Shown: positions 25,217 to 34,500 of the stretch, in pieces
How positions within the stretch are numbered: the first letter of the stretch is position 1
Layout of the letters: each line of letters begins with the position of its first letter
Assembly (NCBI GenBank): GCA_964489245.1
Contig: CAZAXU010000003.1
Location: forward strand, 1-64,000
Direction of reading: 5' to 3'
Source of the DNA: CAZAXU01 sp964489245
Lineage (GTDB): Bacteria; Bacteroidota; Bacteroidia; Flavobacteriales; Flavobacteriaceae
DNA: 64,000 nt
Made by a program: the position numbers and the translations under genes
Notes under the pieces: model-generated
Told to the model about the DNA's origin: nothing
Database searches by the model: none
What the model saw: the letters and a program-made list of their open reading frames with translations, nothing else

Positions 25217-26596
25217 ATGAGATTCAAAAAGCTTAAAGAAGATTTTATATTGCAATTGCATGAAATAGGTGCTATTAAATTTGGAGATTTTATCTTGAAA
25301 AGTGGAATGAAATCTCCATTTTATTTTGATTTGAGAGATATGATTTCATACCCTAAACTACTCAATAGTGTTGCAGATTTATTGGTGCAAAAAATAAAGA
25401 ATTTAGATTTCGATTATATATCAGGGATTCCTTATACGGCATTGCCAATTGCAACGCTTGTGGCGGATAAACTGAATAAACCTTTGATTTATGCACGTAA
25501 GGAAGAAAAAACTTATGGAACCAAAAATTCAATTATCGGAAAATATAAAAAAGAGAAAAAATGTGTTATCATAGATGATCTGATCACCACGGGTGAGAGT
25601 ATTATGGAAACTGCTGAAAAATATCGACAAGCGGGTTTGATAACATCTGATTTTATGGTGATTATAGATAGAAGCAGACAGGGAACAAAAGTATTGAAGA
25701 CCCAAGGTTTTCAATTGCATGCTCTGATTGATTTGAACGAGATTTTAGAGGTATTGCAAGCACATAATAAAATTTCTCAGATTCAGGTTGATGAAATCAA
25801 AAGTTTTGTGACACAAACAACCCGACATCAATCGGAGCAGATAAAAAGCAATCCGCTGACACAAACATTGATTGAAAAAATCAAATCAAAAAAATCAAAT
25901 TTGGTTTTGTCTCTGGATGTAGATAACCAAAAAGATTTTTTTAAAATATTAAAACAAACGGCAGAGCAGATTGTGATGCTTAAAACGCATGTTGATATTT
26001 TAAAAGATTTTGACGATAATTTTTTGACAAAACTTCGCGTTTACGCGCAGAAATATGATTTCTTGATTTTTGAGGATCGTAAATTTGCCGACATTGGAAA
26101 TACGGTTAAAAAGCAATATCAATCCGGAATTTACAAAATCAAAGATTGGTCTGATTTTATCACGGTACATGCCATTCCGGGGGAAGGTATTTTGCAAGGA
26201 CTTTTTGAAGATGTAGATAAAAAAAGCTCATTTCTGTTGGCAAAAATGTCATCTGAGGGAAACCTGATGAACGAAACTTATACTCGAAAGGTTTTTTCTA
26301 TGGGAGCACAAAATTCCGGAATGGTCTCAGGATATATTGTGCATGCCAACTCAAAAGAAGAACTGCAACGATTAAAAAACAAAATTCCAAACGGACAATT
26401 ATTGTTGATGCCGGGCGTGAAATTGGAAAAAGGAACAGATGCAATGGGTCAACAATATACGAGTGTGCAAGAAGCTATTGAAGGCGGAGCAGATTTGATT
26501 ATCGTTGGGCGAGGTATTATTGAGAGTAAAAATCCGAAAGAAATAGCAAAAAAATACAGAAAGACAGCTTGGCAATTTTTTGAATCAAAAATTTGA
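25217..26596 (+). CDS. pyrEF: Bifunctional orotate phosphoribosyltransferase/OMP decarboxylase (UMP synthase)
   Basis: This 459-residue protein fuses the last two steps of UMP synthesis. Residues about 1-200 are orotate phosphoribosyltransferase, with the PRPP loop CVIIDDLITTGES near residue 115. Residues about 225-459 are OMP decarboxylase, with LSLDVDN, LKTHVDIL and the catalytic DRKFADIGNT (about residue 290), followed by the phosphate-binding MPGVKLE and IIVGRGII. The order PyrE-PyrF and the FEDRKFADIGNT form resemble the eukaryotic UMP synthase rather than the usual separate bacterial enzymes. It lies between pyrC and pyrB in a pyr cluster. Confidence 0.93.
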   Translation: MRFKKLKEDFILQLHEIGAIKFGDFILKSGMKSPFYFDLRDMISYPKLLNSVADLLVQKIKNLDFDYISGIPYTALPIATLVADKLNKPLIYARKEEKTYGTKNSIIGKYKKEKKCVIIDDLITTGESIMETAEKYRQAGLITSDFMVIIDRSRQGTKVLKTQGFQLHALIDLNEILEVLQAHNKISQIQVDEIKSFVTQTTRHQSEQIKSNPLTQTLIEKIKSKKSNLVLSLDVDNQKDFFKILKQTAEQIVMLKTHVDILKDFDDNFLTKLRVYAQKYDFLIFEDRKFADIGNTVKKQYQSGIYKIKDWSDFITVHAIPGEGILQGLFEDVDKKSSFLLAKMSSEGNLMNETYTRKVFSMGAQNSGMVSGYIVHANSKEELQRLKNKIPNGQLLLMPGVKLEKGTDAMGQQYTSVQEAIEGGADLIIVGRGIIESKNPKEIAKKYRKTAWQFFESKI

Positions 26597-26660
26597 TTTA
26601 GAAAAAATTACCGGACAGAAATAAATCAAAATACTAATATATTAAAACCAAGACAAAAAA

Positions 26661-27563
26661 ATGAAAAACCTAATTTCAATGCGTGATGTCAGCAAAAAAG
26701 ACATTCTGGAATTAATCGATTTAGCTCGTGATATAGAAACGGGTAAAGTGAAACCCGATTTGTCGGGAAAATTAGGCGCTCTGCTGTTTTTTGAACCCTC
26801 CACGAGAACACATTTTTCTTTTGACACGGCAATCAAAAAACTGGGAGGAAAAAGCTTTTCCATGTCAGGAACCAGTTCCACATCTGTAAAAAAAGGAGAA
26901 ACGCTGTCTGATACATTAATGACTATCAGTCAGTATGCAGATTTTATTGTGATGCGACATAAAATTGAAGGGGCGGCAAGATTTGCAACAGAAACAGTTG
27001 ATATTCCGGTGATGAATGCTGGAGATGGCACCAACCAGCATCCCACACAGGCGTTGTTAGATTTATACTCCATCCAAAAAACGCAAGGAACACTCAAAAA
27101 TCTGACAATTGCCATGATTGGTGATTTGCGTCTGGGAAGAACCGTGCATTCTTTGGCTCAAGCCCTTTCAGATTTTAATCCGAAATTTTATTTTGCATCT
27201 CCAAGACACTTGCAAATGCCGCAATATATCAAAGACGAACTAACGCAAAAGAGTGTTTGGTTCAAAGAAGTCGAAGATATTAATGAGATTATTCCTGAGT
27301 TGGATATCATGTATGTTACGCGAATTCAAAAGGAGCGCTTTGCCGTGTTGGAAGACTATGAAAAAGTGAAAGATGCTTATATTATAGACAAAAATATTTT
27401 AACAAATGTTAAAAATAATTTTAAACTTTTACATCCGCTACCACGTGTGAATGAAATCACAACAGATGTAGATGATACGCCTTATGCTTATTATTTTCAG
27501 CAAGCAAAAAACGGGGTGTTTATGCGTCAGGCAATTATTACGAAATTATTGAATCTAATCTAA
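26661..27563 (+). CDS. pyrB: Aspartate carbamoyltransferase catalytic subunit
   Basis: PyrB joins carbamoyl phosphate and aspartate in the committed step of pyrimidine synthesis. The 300-residue protein has the carbamoyl-phosphate loop PSTRTHFSF (about residue 46; the second arginine of STRTR is histidine), the lysine in SVKKGETLSDT, NQHPTQALLDLY, and LHPLPRVNEI near the end. The pyrI regulatory gene starts 24 bases downstream, so the holoenzyme is probably the allosteric PyrB-PyrI dodecamer. Confidence 0.95.
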   Translation: MKNLISMRDVSKKDILELIDLARDIETGKVKPDLSGKLGALLFFEPSTRTHFSFDTAIKKLGGKSFSMSGTSSTSVKKGETLSDTLMTISQYADFIVMRHKIEGAARFATETVDIPVMNAGDGTNQHPTQALLDLYSIQKTQGTLKNLTIAMIGDLRLGRTVHSLAQALSDFNPKFYFASPRHLQMPQYIKDELTQKSVWFKEVEDINEIIPELDIMYVTRIQKERFAVLEDYEKVKDAYIIDKNILTNVKNNFKLLHPLPRVNEITTDVDDTPYAYYFQQAKNGVFMRQAIITKLLNLI

Positions 27564-27587
27564 TCATCCTCAAAAAATATTACAACA

Positions 27588-28043
27588 ATGAAAAAACAAT
27601 TGAAAGTAGATCCTATTAAAAGCGGAACTGTAATCGATCATATCACAGCAGGAAAGGCTTTGCAAGTGGCCGATATTTTAAATCTGAAAAATCCTAAAAA
27701 TTTGATGATGATAGGCGTGAATCTTTCCAGTAATAAAATGGACAAAAAAGATATAATCAAGATAGAAAACAGGGTTTTGACCAATGACGAGGTGAACAGT
27801 ATCGCATTGGTTTCTCCAAATGCGTCATTGATTATTATTGAAGATTATCAGGTGGTTGAAAAACATAAAATTGAGATTCCAAGTCATATTAACAAACATA
27901 TTATTTGTCCTAATCCGAATTGTGTGACTAACGTGGAAAACGTATCAACCAGATTTGAACTGGCAAATAAAAGTCCGGTTGAAGTGCGCTGTGAATACTG
28001 CGAAAAAAAATATGCTATAGAAGATGTGAAATTCAGGTTTTAG
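27588..28043 (+). CDS. pyrI: Aspartate carbamoyltransferase regulatory subunit
   Basis: PyrI binds nucleotide effectors and holds PyrB trimers together. The 151-residue protein shows the N-terminal allosteric domain (KSGTVIDHITAGKAL, then KDIIKIENRVL) and the C-terminal zinc domain with four cysteines in CPNPNC and CEYC. Layout and length match enteric PyrI. It ends the pyr cluster, suggesting feedback control of pyrimidine synthesis at the protein level rather than by attenuation. Confidence 0.95.
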   Translation: MKKQLKVDPIKSGTVIDHITAGKALQVADILNLKNPKNLMMIGVNLSSNKMDKKDIIKIENRVLTNDEVNSIALVSPNASLIIIEDYQVVEKHKIEIPSHINKHIICPNPNCVTNVENVSTRFELANKSPVEVRCEYCEKKYAIEDVKFRF

Positions 28044-28204
28044 TTAAGATTTTTGTGTTTAATCAATAAACACTAATGTTTCCGGAATTCAGATCCATAC
28101 GGATGTTCACTATATACTGAAGTTTTTAGACAAACAAAAAATAACAATAAACAGTTTTCTATTTCAAACAAATGCTTATTTTTACTCCGTTAAAAACAAG
28201 CATT

Positions 28205-29905
28205 ATGCAAAAACAACTGATAGAATGCGTTCCAAACATCAGTGAAGGACGCGACACGGCAAAAATCAATGAAATAGCCAAACAAGTAGAAACCGTAGAT
28301 GGTGTAAAATTATTGGATATAGACCCCGGAAAAGCCACCAACAGAACAGTGATTACTTTTGTTGGGGAGCCGGAACAAGTGGTAGAAGCAGCTTATCGTT
28401 TAATCAGAAAAGCCAAGGAATTAATTGATATGAGCAAGCATTCCGGAGCACATCCGCGCTTTGGTGCCACAGATGTCTGTCCTTTTGTGCCGATTGCCAA
28501 TATCACGATGGAAGAAACGGCAAAATATGCACATCAATTAGGTAAAAAGGTCGGAGAAGAATTGCATATTCCGGTTTATTTTTATGAAAACGCCGCTACT
28601 GAAGAAAAACGCCGAAATTTGGCAAATGTGCGCTCGGGTGAATATGAAGGATTGCCTGATAAAATCAGTGACGACAAATGGAAACCTGATTTTGGTCCCG
28701 ACAAATTTGATGACGAGGTGGAAAAATCAGGAGCTGTAGCCATCTCTGCAAGAGATTTTTTAGTGGCGTATAATATTAATTTAAATACAACTTCTACAAG
28801 ACGCGCCAATTCCATTGCTTTTGACATTCGTGAAGCGGGGAGAGTTAAACGAGAAGGAAATCCCATTACCGGAAAGAAAGTTTTGGATAAAAACGGAAAA
28901 CCTATTAGAATTCCCGGAAAATTCAAAGGTGTAAAAGGCATTGGGTGGTATATTGAAGAATATGGGATTGCGCAAGTTTCTTATAATATTACCAATATCA
29001 ACGAAGCACCCGTTCATTTGGTATTTGATGAGTCCGTAAAATCTGCCGATGAGCGCGGCATTCGGGTTACAGGTTCTGAAATCATCGGGTTGGTGCCAAA
29101 AAAGGTTATGTTGGATGCTGCAGACTATTTTTTGACGAAACAAAATCGATCTCTGGGAATTTCCGAAAGTGAAAAAATTAAAATTGCTGTAAAATCACTG
29201 GGAGCAGACGATTTAAAGCCTTTTAATCCTAAAGAAAAAATCATTGAGTATCTTTTAGAGGATAAGAAAAAATTAAAATTAATCGATTTAACTTTATCCG
29301 ATTTTGCCGACCTCACAGCATCAGAACGTCCGGCTCCGGGTGGCGGTTCCATAGCGGCATATTCTGCAACTTTAGGCGTAGCATTGGGAACAATGGTTGC
29401 CAATTTATCCTCGCATAAACGCGGTTGGGATGATCGATGGGAATATTATTCCGACTGGGCGGTGAAAGGAGAAAAATATAAACAAGAACTTTTGCATTTG
29501 GTAGATGAAGACACGAATGCTTTCAATAAAATAATGGAGGCTTTCCAATTGCCTAAAAAATCTGAAGTTGATAAAAAAGTAAGAATGGAGGCAATTGAAG
29601 CAGCAACGCTCTATGCAACTGAAATTCCGCTAAAAGTTTTAGAAACCGCCTATCATTCCATGGAGGTGATGGAAGAAATGGCACAAACCGGATTGCCTGC
29701 TTCTATTTCTGATGTTGCCGTGGGTGCAATGTCTGCCAGAACAGGAGCCTATGGAGCTTATTATAACGTAAGAATCAATGCGGCGACACTTAAGAATAAA
29801 AATAAAGCCAAAGAGCTTCTGAACAGAGCAAATGATTTGCTTGAAAATACTTTGAAAAGAGAACAGAAAATTTTGGCTTTGGTTGATGAGAAAATGGAAA
29901 AATAA
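28205..29905 (+). CDS. ftcD: Glutamate formimidoyltransferase/formimidoyl-THF cyclodeaminase fusion
   Basis: This 566-residue bifunctional enzyme moves the formimino group of formiminoglutamate (from histidine breakdown) to tetrahydrofolate and then deaminates it to methenyl-THF. Residues about 1-330 are the transferase (ECVPNISEGRD at the start, HSGAHPRFGATDVCPFVP). Residues about 365-560 are the helical cyclodeaminase (APGGGSIAAYSATLG). I start at ATG 28205, because the longer frame begins at an ATG without family similarity. Other hut genes are not in the window. Confidence 0.93.
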   Translation: MQKQLIECVPNISEGRDTAKINEIAKQVETVDGVKLLDIDPGKATNRTVITFVGEPEQVVEAAYRLIRKAKELIDMSKHSGAHPRFGATDVCPFVPIANITMEETAKYAHQLGKKVGEELHIPVYFYENAATEEKRRNLANVRSGEYEGLPDKISDDKWKPDFGPDKFDDEVEKSGAVAISARDFLVAYNINLNTTSTRRANSIAFDIREAGRVKREGNPITGKKVLDKNGKPIRIPGKFKGVKGIGWYIEEYGIAQVSYNITNINEAPVHLVFDESVKSADERGIRVTGSEIIGLVPKKVMLDAADYFLTKQNRSLGISESEKIKIAVKSLGADDLKPFNPKEKIIEYLLEDKKKLKLIDLTLSDFADLTASERPAPGGGSIAAYSATLGVALGTMVANLSSHKRGWDDRWEYYSDWAVKGEKYKQELLHLVDEDTNAFNKIMEAFQLPKKSEVDKKVRMEAIEAATLYATEIPLKVLETAYHSMEVMEEMAQTGLPASISDVAVGAMSARTGAYGAYYNVRINAATLKNKNKAKELLNRANDLLENTLKREQKILALVDEKMEK

Positions 29906-29987
29906 TTCCATTTCTTTTGGGTTAATTTATATTTAAAAATGATATAAGTTATGAATTTGTAATACATTCATCAATAGTTGTTTGGAT

Positions 29988-30185
29988 ATGAAAGATGGAC
30001 GAAAAAGAAGTGATATTAAAATCGGAATACAAGTAAAAATCGTACAAAAACACCATCAGAGAAGTGGAAACTTAACAGATGGGATTGTAGAAAAAATACT
30101 CACAAATTCTGCCAATCACCCGCATGGCATCAAGGTGCGATTGAAATCAGGAGAAGTTGGGAGAGTGAAAGAAATTGAAAATTGA
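29988..30185 (+). CDS. ywbE: YwbE family protein
   Basis: This 65-residue basic protein matches the YwbE family (KIGIQVKIVQKHHQRSGNLTDG, then ILTNSANHPHGIKVRL and GEVGRVKEI). The family is a small beta-barrel of unknown function, often annotated only by name; a nucleic-acid role is a guess from its charge. I use ATG 29988, two codons after a TTG. Confidence 0.85.
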   Translation: MKDGRKRSDIKIGIQVKIVQKHHQRSGNLTDGIVEKILTNSANHPHGIKVRLKSGEVGRVKEIEN

Positions 30186-30230
30186 ACTTCTGATTATCAG
30201 ACAGTATAAAGATTTAAAAATAATTGTTCG

Positions 30231-32081
30231 TTATTTTTTTCTTTGATATTTTGGCAACAAGATATTCAGCAAATCTTTTCTTCCCATGGCAAGTAGTTTA
30301 TCTTTAATCCAATTCTTGTTTTCAGGTTTATACCAAAAGAAGAATTTCCATTGATCCAGTTTTTCTTTGCGATTTTTGACTGTTTTTATTTTTTTCAAGC
30401 TGTAAGGGTGATAGCCGCTGTAATAGGCAACGGTTGCAAGGGTCATTGGCGTAGGCGTAAAGTCTTGGACTTGTTCCAATTGGAATCCCATATCTTTGGT
30501 TTCCGCCGCCAGGTTAGCCATGTCTTCCATATTTCCGTTAGGGTGGGAAGAAATAAAATAAGGAATGAGTTGTTGGCGTAGCTTGTATTTTTGATTGATT
30601 TGATCAAACTGTTTTTTGAAATGATGAAAATATTTAAAAGAAGGTTTTCGCATCATTTTTAAAACCCTGTCTGATGTATGTTCCGGGGCAACTTTCAGTC
30701 TGCCTGACGTATGTTTGGTGATCAGTTGTTCCAGATAGTTATTCAAATCTTCAGCATCGGCTTTTTTATTGTACCGGGGAACCGTCAAATCATATCGAAT
30801 GCCACTTCCGATGAAAGCTTTTTTCACTTTGGGGTGTTGTTCCACAGATTTATAAATATCTAATAAATCTTTATGAGAAGTGTTTAAATTGCTACAAACC
30901 ACCGGGTGAATACAAGATGGGGCCGTGCATTTTTCGCAAATAGATAGATCATAGCCTTGCATTTTATACATGTTGGCAGAAGGACCTCCTATATCCGTGA
31001 TATATCCTTTGAAATCTTCCTGTTGCGTGATTTGTTCCAATTCTTGTAAAATAGATTTTTTACTTCGGCTGGCAATAAATTTTCCTTGATGTGCAGAGAT
31101 TGTGCAGAAACTACATCCTCCAAAACATCCACGATGAATATTGATGGAATGTTTAATCATTTCATAAGCGGGAATCGTGCCGCGTTTGCGATATTTCGGA
31201 TGTGGCATACGGGTGAAAGGCAGAGAAAAAGCGCTATCGATTTCCTTTTCCGTCATGCTGGGAAAAGTGGGATTAATGACCAAAATTTTGTCATTAACTT
31301 TTTGTAAAATACGTTGCTTGGCTGTCATCATATTAGACTCTACTTCCAAGATTTTAAAATTTTGAGCAAAAGCTTTTTTATTTGTCAGGCAACGTTCATG
31401 TGAATGAATCCACACGTCATTCCAGTTTTTATTTTTAGGGAGTTTTTCACTTTGTTTGATTAAATATGCCGTTTGCTTAATGGTTTTTAAAGAGGAGAAA
31501 GGCACTCCTTTTTCAATCAGCATGATGATTTCTTTTAGCGGTTGTTCTCCCATTCCATAAACCAAAAGATCAGCGCCTGAGTCTGCCAAAATGGAAGGTT
31601 TCAATTGGTCACTCCAATAATCGTAGTGGGTTACACGTCGTAGAGAAGCTTCGATTCCACCAATCAGAACAGGCACCTCAGGATAAAAATCTTTAAGAAT
31701 TTTGGTGTAAACAACACTGGCATAGTCAGGACGAAAGCCTCGTTCCCCTCCGGGAGTATAAACATCTTTTTCTCTGGGTTTTTTGCTGGCGGTGTAGTTG
31801 CTAATCATAGAGTCCATTTCTCCGGCAGTCACAGCAAAAAACAGACGAGGTTTTCCCAATTTGGTAAAATCTTGCAGATTGTCTCTTACGTTGGGTTGTG
31901 GAACAATGGCAATGCGTAGTCCGAAGCTTTCAAAAATTCTTCCCACAACGGCAGGACCGAAAGACGGATGGTCAATATAAGCATCACCGCTAAACAAAAT
32001 TACATCCAATTCATCCCAACCGCGTTTTCTGACTTCTTTTAAAGTTGTGGGCAACCAATCTGTTAAAGCATATTTATGCAT
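30231..32081 (-). CDS. YgiQ family radical SAM protein
   Basis: The 616-residue protein has the N-terminal UPF0313 region (LTDWLPTTLKEV, then GDAYIDHPSFGPAVVGR) and a radical-SAM core with the cluster motif CFGGCSFCTISAHQG (about residue 315). Further cysteines in CEKCTAPSCIHPVVC near residue 385 suggest an extra metal or cluster site. The substrate of the YgiQ family is not known. It ends 45 bases from the convergent ywbE gene. Its -7 box sits only 4 bases before the ATG. Confidence 0.9.
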   Translation of the reverse strand: MHKYALTDWLPTTLKEVRKRGWDELDVILFSGDAYIDHPSFGPAVVGRIFESFGLRIAIVPQPNVRDNLQDFTKLGKPRLFFAVTAGEMDSMISNYTASKKPREKDVYTPGGERGFRPDYASVVYTKILKDFYPEVPVLIGGIEASLRRVTHYDYWSDQLKPSILADSGADLLVYGMGEQPLKEIIMLIEKGVPFSSLKTIKQTAYLIKQSEKLPKNKNWNDVWIHSHERCLTNKKAFAQNFKILEVESNMMTAKQRILQKVNDKILVINPTFPSMTEKEIDSAFSLPFTRMPHPKYRKRGTIPAYEMIKHSINIHRGCFGGCSFCTISAHQGKFIASRSKKSILQELEQITQQEDFKGYITDIGGPSANMYKMQGYDLSICEKCTAPSCIHPVVCSNLNTSHKDLLDIYKSVEQHPKVKKAFIGSGIRYDLTVPRYNKKADAEDLNNYLEQLITKHTSGRLKVAPEHTSDRVLKMMRKPSFKYFHHFKKQFDQINQKYKLRQQLIPYFISSHPNGNMEDMANLAAETKDMGFQLEQVQDFTPTPMTLATVAYYSGYHPYSLKKIKTVKNRKEKLDQWKFFFWYKPENKNWIKDKLLAMGRKDLLNILLPKYQRKK

Positions 32082-32085
32082 GCAA

Positions 32086-32093
32086 CAAAGATA
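32086..32093 (-). promoter_or_regulatory. -7 box of the ygiQ-like gene, leaderless geometry
   Basis: On the minus strand this reads TATCTTTG and is separated from the ATG at 32081 by 4 bases, the same spacing as in rlmD. No TTG lies at the standard distance upstream, so the promoter is supported by the -7 box alone. Confidence 0.45.
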
Positions 32094-32191
32094 AGCTTAA
32101 TAGTTTAAAGAAGAAAAAAGGAAAGTCGGGTTATGAATTGATTGAATACGACTCGTTTTATATTATAGTCAAAAACTTTTGGCAGCATGCT

Positions 32192-32566
32192 CTAGTCATA
32201 TTTTTGATATGACTTCTCTTCAATGAGATTAGAACCGGTTAGTTCATTGATTTTTCTTTTGATATCAGAGCGCTTATCGTTAGTAAAGTAAACAGCTCTG
32301 GCTGTTTCAATGAATTTTTCTCCAAAATTTTTATCTCGTTCCAAATCGCGAATGGTATCCTCAATATCCCATAGCTCTTGATTAATCTTTAAAAGCTCCT
32401 GATATAGTTCGTGATTTTTATCAATGATTTGAGCAACAGCCTTGTCCAGCACTTCATATTCATTTTGAAGGTTTTTGCGTTTTTCAGCGTTCTGAATATG
32501 TTTGAGCTTGATTTCTATAATACTGAGCTTATCTGCGATTTCTCCATTGGATACTTCTATTTTCAT
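32192..32566 (-). CDS. DUF6165 family protein
   Basis: The 124-residue protein is almost entirely helical and highly charged, with a start (MKIEVSNGEIADKLSIIEIKLKHI) that resembles the DUF6165 family. Heptad-like repeats across residues about 10-70 suggest a coiled coil. The function is unknown; family members often lie near polysaccharide genes, but here it stands alone between ygiQ and the carboxylase gene. Confidence 0.65.
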   Translation of the reverse strand: MKIEVSNGEIADKLSIIEIKLKHIQNAEKRKNLQNEYEVLDKAVAQIIDKNHELYQELLKINQELWDIEDTIRDLERDKNFGEKFIETARAVYFTNDKRSDIKRKINELTGSNLIEEKSYQKYD

Positions 32567-32686
32567 TTTTCAATTCTTTAGGTTGCAATGCAGCCACAAT
32601 AATACGAAAAACCATCGACTTTTTTGGCTGTCAAAAATTAATTTTTTTAGTTTTGCCTGAAAGTTATATCTTTATGAACCAAAATT

Positions 32687-34321
32687 ATGACTATGGATAT
32701 AAAGTTCAATAAGAATGATGATTTCAACCGGCTAAAGATTGCAGAAATGCGTCAAAACTTTGACAAAATCAAATTGGGAGGAGGAAAAAAACGCATTGAA
32801 AAAGAACATGCCAAAGGCAAGATGACGGCAAGAGAACGCATTGATTATCTGTTAGATGCAAATAATGACCGGATAGAAATAGGTGCGTTTGCAGGCTATG
32901 AGATGTATGAAGAACACGGAGGTTGTCCTGCGGGCGGCGTAGTCGTAAAAATAGGTTATATCGGCGGCAAACAAGTCATTGTTGTTGCCAATGATGCCAC
33001 GGTGAAAGCGGGCGCATGGTTTCCAATCACCGGAAAGAAGAATCTTCGGGCGCAAGAAATTGCAATAGATAATCATTTGCCAATAATATATTTAGTAGAT
33101 TCTGCAGGCGTTTACCTCCCGATGCAAGACGAAATTTTTCCGGATAAGGAACATTTCGGACGGATTTTTAGAAATAATGCCGTGATGAGCAGCAAAGGAA
33201 TCATTCAAATTGCGGCAATCATGGGCAGTTGTGTTGCCGGAGGGGCATATTTGCCTATTATGAGCGATGAAAGTTTGATTGTTGATAAGACCGGAAGCAT
33301 TTTTTTGGCGGGAAGTTATTTGGTCAAAGCTGCCATAGGCGAAGATGTAGACAAAGAAACTTTGGGAGGAGCCACCACACAGACTGCCATATCCGGAGTA
33401 GTTGATCATAAGCTGAAAGACGACAAAGCGGCTTTAGATAAAATAAAAAATATTATTGGAAAAATAGGTAGTTCCAATAAGGCAGGATTCAACAGAATAG
33501 ACTCCGTAGAACCGAGTGAAAATATTGAAGAAATTTTAGGAATTTTACCGGCATCCAGACAAGAACAATACGATATGTATGAAATAATTAATCGTTTGGT
33601 TGATGCTAACAGTTTTGACGAATACAAGGAAGACTACGGAAAAACTCTAATCACCGGTTATGCACGCATAGACGGTTGGGCGGTTGGCATTGTTGCCAAC
33701 CAACGAAAAATTGTGAAAAATGCCAAAGGAGAAATGCAATTTGGCGGTGTGATTTATTCTGATTCGGCAGATAAGGCAGCACGTTTTGTGATGAGTTGCA
33801 ATCAAAAGAAAATACCTTTGGTCTTTTTGCAAGATGTCACCGGATTTATGGTGGGAAGTCGTGCCGAACATGGTGGAATTATAAAAGACGGGGCAAAAAT
33901 GGTTTCTGCGGTGAGTACATCCGTAGTGCCCAAGTTCACGGTGATTGTAGGAAACTCTTATGGAGCGGGAAACTATGCAATGAACGGAAAAGCCTATGAT
34001 CCCAGACTTATTTTTTCTTGGACTACTGCAGAAATGGCGGTGATGAGCGGCGCTTCCGCATCAAAAGTTCTATTGCAGATTGAAGAGGCCCGTTTGAAAA
34101 AAATAGGAGAGAAAATTACTCCTAAAAAAGAACAAGAACTCTTGGAAAAAATTCAAAAACGATATGATAAGCAGATTTCGCCTTATTATGCGGCAGCACG
34201 ATTGTGGACAGATGCCATCATCAATCCGTTGGACACTCGAAAATGGATTAGCATGGGAATTGAAATGGCAGATCATAAACCCATAACGAAAAGATATAAT
34301 GTTGGAGCAATTCAAACTTAA
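32687..34321 (+). CDS. Acyl-CoA carboxylase carboxyltransferase (beta) subunit
   Basis: The 544-residue protein carries the two crotonase-like halves of a biotin-dependent carboxyltransferase: KMTARERIDYLLD near the N-terminus, GGCPAGGVVVKIGY, CVAGGAYLPIMSDE and, in the second half, FLQDVTGFMVG and GNSYGAGNYAMNGKAYDPR. It transfers CO2 from carboxybiotin to an acyl-CoA. Details such as QDVTGFMVG look like methylcrotonyl-CoA or related carboxylases, but propionyl- or other acyl-CoA substrates are possible. No biotin carboxylase subunit is next to it. A birA gene is present at 55862-56581. Confidence 0.88.
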   Translation: MTMDIKFNKNDDFNRLKIAEMRQNFDKIKLGGGKKRIEKEHAKGKMTARERIDYLLDANNDRIEIGAFAGYEMYEEHGGCPAGGVVVKIGYIGGKQVIVVANDATVKAGAWFPITGKKNLRAQEIAIDNHLPIIYLVDSAGVYLPMQDEIFPDKEHFGRIFRNNAVMSSKGIIQIAAIMGSCVAGGAYLPIMSDESLIVDKTGSIFLAGSYLVKAAIGEDVDKETLGGATTQTAISGVVDHKLKDDKAALDKIKNIIGKIGSSNKAGFNRIDSVEPSENIEEILGILPASRQEQYDMYEIINRLVDANSFDEYKEDYGKTLITGYARIDGWAVGIVANQRKIVKNAKGEMQFGGVIYSDSADKAARFVMSCNQKKIPLVFLQDVTGFMVGSRAEHGGIIKDGAKMVSAVSTSVVPKFTVIVGNSYGAGNYAMNGKAYDPRLIFSWTTAEMAVMSGASASKVLLQIEEARLKKIGEKITPKKEQELLEKIQKRYDKQISPYYAAARLWTDAIINPLDTRKWISMGIEMADHKPITKRYNVGAIQT

Positions 34322-34362
34322 TCTGAAAGTTTGCCCTGAAAAATAATAAAACAATTAGAAAT

Positions 34363-34482
34363 ATGTCATTAGCAAATATACTTTTTATCATCGTGATGTT
34401 GCATTTAGCCGTTGGATTTGGCTATGTGCTTTATAAACTTGAATTTAGCGGAAAAAAGAAAAAGAAAAAAGAAGACGAATAA
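34363..34482 (+). CDS. Small membrane protein, 39 residues
   Basis: A 39-residue frame lies between the carboxylase and menC genes, on the same strand. It has one hydrophobic helix (LANILFIIVMLHLAVGFGYVLY) and a lysine-rich tail (GKKKKKKEDE), the pattern of a small bitopic inner-membrane protein. It ends 18 bases before menC. I do not recognise a family. Confidence 0.5.
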   Translation: MSLANILFIIVMLHLAVGFGYVLYKLEFSGKKKKKKEDE

Positions 34483-34500
34483 ACATTTATTCGGCGTTCA

